Part shown: positions 61,117 to 64,000 of the stretch, one piece after another
Layout: each line of letters begins with the position of its first letter
Position numbering within the stretch: position 1 is the first letter of the stretch
Assembly: GCA_900542325.1 (NCBI GenBank)
Contig: UQMY01000007.1
Span: 7,029-71,028, forward strand
Origin: an uncultured Collinsella sp.
Lineage (GTDB): Bacteria > Actinomycetota > Coriobacteriia > Coriobacteriales > Coriobacteriaceae
Direction: 5' to 3'
DNA: 64,000 nt
Program-made: the position numbers and the translations under genes
The notes under the pieces: generated by a model
Told to the model about the DNA's origin: nothing
The model's database searches: none
What the model saw: only the letters and a program-made list of their open reading frames with translations

Positions 61117-61977
61117 TTACTCCTCCGCCTTGGCGGCATCCCAGAGGTCGTTGAGGCCGTGGGTCGAAAGCTCGGCAAGATCCACGTGAACGTCGGCTGC
61201 CATCTGCTCCATCGCGGCCCAGCGGCGGCGGAACTTTGCCGTACTGGCGCGCAGGGCACTCTCGGCGTCAATCCCCTCCTTGCGCGCAACGTTGACCAGG
61301 GCAAAGAGCAGGTCGCCAAACTCCATCTCGCGCTCGGGCGAGCCGGGCTCCTCGGCCTCAAACTCGGCACGCTCCTCGGCAACCTCGTCCCACACGTCCT
61401 GGACCGTCTCCCACTCAAAGCCCACGGCCGCTGCTTTGCGCGACACCTTCTGCGCCTGCATCAATGCCGGCAGATGCGTGGGCACGCCGTCGAGCAGGCC
61501 CTCGGGTACCGCCTCGCCTGCTGCCACGGCCTTGTCCTTGACGGCCTTCTCGGCAAGCTTGACCTCGTCCCAGATCTTGAGTACCTCGTCGGAGCTGTCG
61601 GCATTCGCATCGCCAAACACGTGCGGGTGGCGGCGGATGAGTTTGGCGTCGATATCGCGTGCCACATCGGCCAGCGTAAACTCACCGGCGTCCGCCGCAA
61701 TCTGCGCATGCAGTACGACCTGCATGAGCACGTCGCCCAGCTCCTCGCGCAGATGCGCCACGTCGTCCGCCTCGATGCAATCGAGCGCCTCGTAGGCTTC
61801 CTCGATCATATTCTTGCCGATGCTCTGATGCGTCTGTTCGTGGTCCCACGGACAGCCATCGGGCTGACGCAGACGCCAGATGGTCTGCACCAAATGCTGC
61901 AGCTCGGCCGACGCGTCGACCAGCGTGGACAGATCGCGCGAACCCTCGGCATTTTGCTGAGCCATATGCTGCGCCAT
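61117..61977 (-). CDS. mazG: MazG nucleoside triphosphate pyrophosphohydrolase
   Basis: 286 residues with two MazG modules. The first has CPWDHEQTHQSIGKNMIEEA and REELGDVLMQVVLHAQ (the EExxE and ExxD metal ligands), the second EVAEERAEFEA and EFGDLLFALVNVARK. It removes pyrophosphate from non-canonical NTPs. ATG at 61977 with GGAGG a few bases before it, two bases after the stop of the YfcE-like gene, so both are co-translated. The longer frame is only the antisense of that gene. Confidence 0.93.
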   Translation of the reverse strand: MAQHMAQQNAEGSRDLSTLVDASAELQHLVQTIWRLRQPDGCPWDHEQTHQSIGKNMIEEAYEALDCIEADDVAHLREELGDVLMQVVLHAQIAADAGEFTLADVARDIDAKLIRRHPHVFGDANADSSDEVLKIWDEVKLAEKAVKDKAVAAGEAVPEGLLDGVPTHLPALMQAQKVSRKAAAVGFEWETVQDVWDEVAEERAEFEAEEPGSPEREMEFGDLLFALVNVARKEGIDAESALRASTAKFRRRWAAMEQMAADVHVDLAELSTHGLNDLWDAAKAEE

Positions 61978-61979
61978 GG

Positions 61980-62528
61980 TTATTCCTCCTCCAGGATCAC
62001 GTGACGGAACGCGCCGCCCTCGTAGATACCGTAGCTGTGCGTACCGTCCTTGGGAATGCTCACGCTGCCGGGGTTGAAGAGCCACAGGCCCGGGTGCGCG
62101 GCGCTTTCCTCGTCAACCTTGATGTGTGTGTGGCCGTAGACGAGCGCGGAGCCCTCGGGCAGCGCGGGCGCGTGGTCGACGCTGTTGTGCATACCGGCGC
62201 CAAAGACGTGGCCGTGTGTCAGAAACAGCTCGCGGCCGCCCTCGTCGAACAGCATGGCGTAGTCGGCCATGACGGGGAAGTCAAGGACCATCTGGTCGAC
62301 CTCGGCGTCGCAGTTGCCGCGCACCGCAATGATGCGGTCGGCCAGGGCGTTGAGCAGCGGAATCACACGCTTGGGGGCGTAGTCGCGCGGCAGGTCGTTG
62401 CGCGGGCCGTGGTAGAGCAGGTCGCCCAGCAGCACGATGCGGTCGGGCTGCTCGGATTCGATGGCGGCGACCAGGCGCTCGGTCCAGTATGCCGAGCCGT
62501 GAATGTCGGAAGCGATGAGGTATTTCAT
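61980..62528 (-). CDS. YfcE/MJ0936-family phosphodiesterase
   Basis: 182 residues. MKYLIASDIHGSAYW (D-x-H), RIVLLGDLLYHGP (GD), IIAVRGNCDAEVD (GNCD), LFLTHGHVFG (H) and LVYGHTHIKVD (GHTH) give the full metal site. Small phosphodiesterase acting on unknown phosphodiester metabolites. It is upstream of mazG in one operon. Confidence 0.93.
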   Translation of the reverse strand: MKYLIASDIHGSAYWTERLVAAIESEQPDRIVLLGDLLYHGPRNDLPRDYAPKRVIPLLNALADRIIAVRGNCDAEVDQMVLDFPVMADYAMLFDEGGRELFLTHGHVFGAGMHNSVDHAPALPEGSALVYGHTHIKVDEESAAHPGLWLFNPGSVSIPKDGTHSYGIYEGGAFRHVILEEE

Positions 62529-62584
62529 GGGGGGTCCTTTCGGGTGGGGCTGATGTGGCCGGGCGCGAGATGTCGCCGGCCGCG

Positions 62585-63070
62585 CTATTCAAATCGCAGT
62601 GCCGAGGCTTGTGCCGTCTGCATCACGCGCTGGAGCGGCACGTTATGCTCGCGGGCAAGACGGGCGCAGTCCTCGTACTCGGGCGCCGCACGCTCACTGC
62701 CGTCGGGCAGGGTGGCCACCTTGACGGCCACCTCGCCCCAAGGCGTCGCCACCTGCTCAAAGCGGCGCGGAAGGCAGACGCGCTCCATAACCTGGCGGCG
62801 GATGCCGTTGGTCGTGGTTTCCAAAAAGATGATCGTCTGCAGGCGGTCAATGTCCTCACGGGCGCAGATCACCTGCAACTGCCATCCGGGGCGGCCCTTT
62901 TTGCAGTAGAGGGACAGCCAGTGCACCTCGCGGGCGCCGGCCTCGCGCAGGCGGTCAGCGGCGTAGGCGAGCACCTCGGGCGACGCGTCATCGATGTCGC
63001 ACTCCAGCTTGACGATAGTTTCGGGCGCATCGGTCTCGCGGGACAGCGGAGATGTACTTCCACGTTGCAT
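62585..63070 (-). CDS. Stand-alone LarC C-terminal domain protein (LarC2-like)
   Basis: 161 residues. IVKLECDIDDASPEVLAYAA, YCKKGRPGWQLQVIC, IFLETTTNGIRR and APEYEDCARLAREHNVPL match the C-terminal half of LarC, the nickel-inserting cyclometallase for the lactate racemase cofactor. The N-terminal half (about 250 residues) is not upstream in any frame. ATG at 63070 with GGAAAGGA at ten bases. Either a split larC2 with its partner elsewhere or a protein of other function. Confidence 0.8.
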   Translation of the reverse strand: MQRGSTSPLSRETDAPETIVKLECDIDDASPEVLAYAADRLREAGAREVHWLSLYCKKGRPGWQLQVICAREDIDRLQTIIFLETTTNGIRRQVMERVCLPRRFEQVATPWGEVAVKVATLPDGSERAAPEYEDCARLAREHNVPLQRVMQTAQASALRFE

Positions 63071-63452
63071 ACGGTCCGGATCCTTTCCGCACGGGCTCGT
63101 TTTATTCACCCAAACGCTAGCACATCGAACGTGGCACAGGCGTGACTTTCGTCCGTCGTCGCCCTTGCCCCTATCCAAACATGTACGTCAGCCTCCAAAC
63201 ATGTCATTTTTTGTCGGTTTTGGAGGCTGACGTACACGTTTTGGAGCGGGCCGCACACGATCAAAATTGCGCCCGCATTCCGTCCACCACAAAGTTCGCC
63301 GCACTCAACAATTTTGAACTTTCTACGCAGTTCATCGGCTAAAAATTACCCTCGGCATACTTACCCGCTGCACGATGTTACTCTAGTTGCATTTGGCTAA
63401 CTAAGCGGCTGCCGAGGACCCAGCCCGGCACCGTTACGGCATAGGAGGTTTC
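63071..63452. other. Intergenic region with a 17-bp inverted repeat
   Basis: No gene. GTACGTCAGCCTCCAAA (63183-63199) and its perfect inverse (63219-63235) enclose a 19-base loop with a T-run. CCAAACATGT occurs twice within 25 bases at its left. The sequence then becomes AT-rich up to the ABC transporter start. Confidence 0.6.
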
Positions 63453-63890
63453 ATGTTCGAGAAGCGGCTCTTCTCCCTGGTTCCGCAGGCAACGCCCTAC
63501 ATTATGGCAAGCGTCCTGTTTAAGTGGATCGCGCTCATGGCAAACATCACGGTGATGTGGATGCTTGTGCGCATCTTGGGCGGCATCGTCACGAACGGTC
63601 TTTCCGCCGCGCTCGCCGTCGATGCCCTCGCACAGGCGGCCTTGCCGCTCGCCGCCGCCATCATCGTGCGCGCCGCCTCCATCTACCTGGCCCAACGCGC
63701 CGGTGACAAGGCCGCGTTCGAGGCCGTCCGCCGCGTGCGCTCGCTCGTCTATGACAAGCTCACCGCACTCGGCCCCTCCTACACCGAAACCGTCCCCACC
63801 GCCGAGGCCGTCCAGACCAGCGTCGAGGGCGCCACGCAACTCCAGGTGTACTTTGGCGGTTACCTGCCGCAGCTCTTTACTTGTGTGTGA
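63453..63890 (+). pseudogene. ABC transporter permease/ATPase, interrupted after 142 native codons
   Basis: 145 residues. The N-terminal membrane domain of a CydD/CydC or multidrug-type half transporter is clear: VLFKWIALMANITVMWMLV, ALPLAAAIIVRAASIYLA, RVRSLVYDKLTAL and EGATQLQVYFGGYLPQLF. The frame then meets foreign sequence giving TCV and a TGA stop. The last native codons are at about 63876-63880. ATG is preceded by GGAGG seven bases upstream. If the insert is a group II intron, splicing could restore the protein. Confidence 0.75.
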
Positions 63891-64000
63891 TAAAGAAGCA
63901 ATAGAAGTGTAAAAAATTTTGCCGTTCCTATCCGGCACTTAGCTCTTGTGTCGGATAGGTCGGGCGGTTATTCGGGCAAGTCCACCTTGCCAACAAAAGA
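63881..64000 (+). mobile_element. Left end of an inserted element (group II intron or IS)
   Basis: Composition drops in GC exactly where the ABC transporter frame breaks. The sequence begins near GTGTGATAAAGAAG (63885), which fits the GUGYG 5' end of group II introns. A stem CCTATCCG/CGGATAGG follows at about 63931-63960. The window ends before any open frame of the element, so the type cannot be settled. Confidence 0.45.

Overview
The window is a high-GC (about 60 % by eye) bacterial chromosome segment. It looks like a member of the Coriobacteriia, most probably Collinsella or a close relative. I infer this from base composition and from the actinobacterial order mazG - eno - divIC/ftsB-like - ppx/gppA at 57.7-62 kb. 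No rRNA or other phylogenetic marker is present to prove it.

Layout. 1-16 kb is mostly ordinary chromosome: the end of a universal stress protein gene, a BceRS-like two-component pair, purH, a GNAT acetyltransferase, a DUF2207 membrane protein, gluQ, three consecutive metallophosphoesterase genes, and a 1116-residue sortase-anchored coiled-coil/CAP surface protein. 16-49 kb is a long accessory region. 49-51 kb carries an AbiE-type toxin-antitoxin pair. 51-64 kb returns to chromosome: a PhoB/OmpR two-component system, a PTS IIB protein, tRNA-Leu(UAA), an AAA_14/DUF4143 ATPase, Ppx/GppA, a DivIC-like protein, enolase, MazG, YfcE-like phosphodiesterase, a LarC C-terminal domain protein, and an ABC transporter gene broken by what looks like the left end of a mobile element or intron.

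The accessory region has three layers. (a) Two minus-strand clusters each have a divergent plus-strand gene at the upstream end. Cluster A (16.2-25.0 kb) encodes a 631-residue protein that may be PIWI/RNase H-like, an SF2 helicase with a C-terminal PD-(D/E)XK nuclease, a ClpX-like AAA+ unfoldase that keeps a ClpP-docking loop, and two membrane proteins. Cluster B (43.4-47.5 kb) encodes a ClpP peptidase with an intact triad, a soluble VirD4/TraG-like ATPase and two unknown proteins. The divergent genes at 25.2 and 47.8 kb encode similar proteins that combine a degenerate HsdM-like part with an HsdS-like part. I propose that A and B are parts of one undescribed system, possibly defensive. (b) A WYL regulator and a 1532-residue SF1 helicase with a HEPN-type RNxxxH motif lie at 29.1-34.9 kb. 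(c) At 35.2-43.4 kb, next to an IS21 remnant, is a compact restriction island: two DNA methyltransferases, McrB-like and LlaJI-type restriction subunits, a Shedu-like DUF4263 nuclease, and an HNH nuclease gene disabled by an early amber codon.

Non-coding structure is abundant. It includes two covarying palindromes of about 180 bp (50.9 and 54.0 kb), three tandem 33-bp operator-like repeats before the AAA_14 ATPase gene, a duplicated tRNA-Leu 3' end, a perfect 40-bp palindrome at 29.0 kb, and a promoter implying a leaderless abiEi mRNA.
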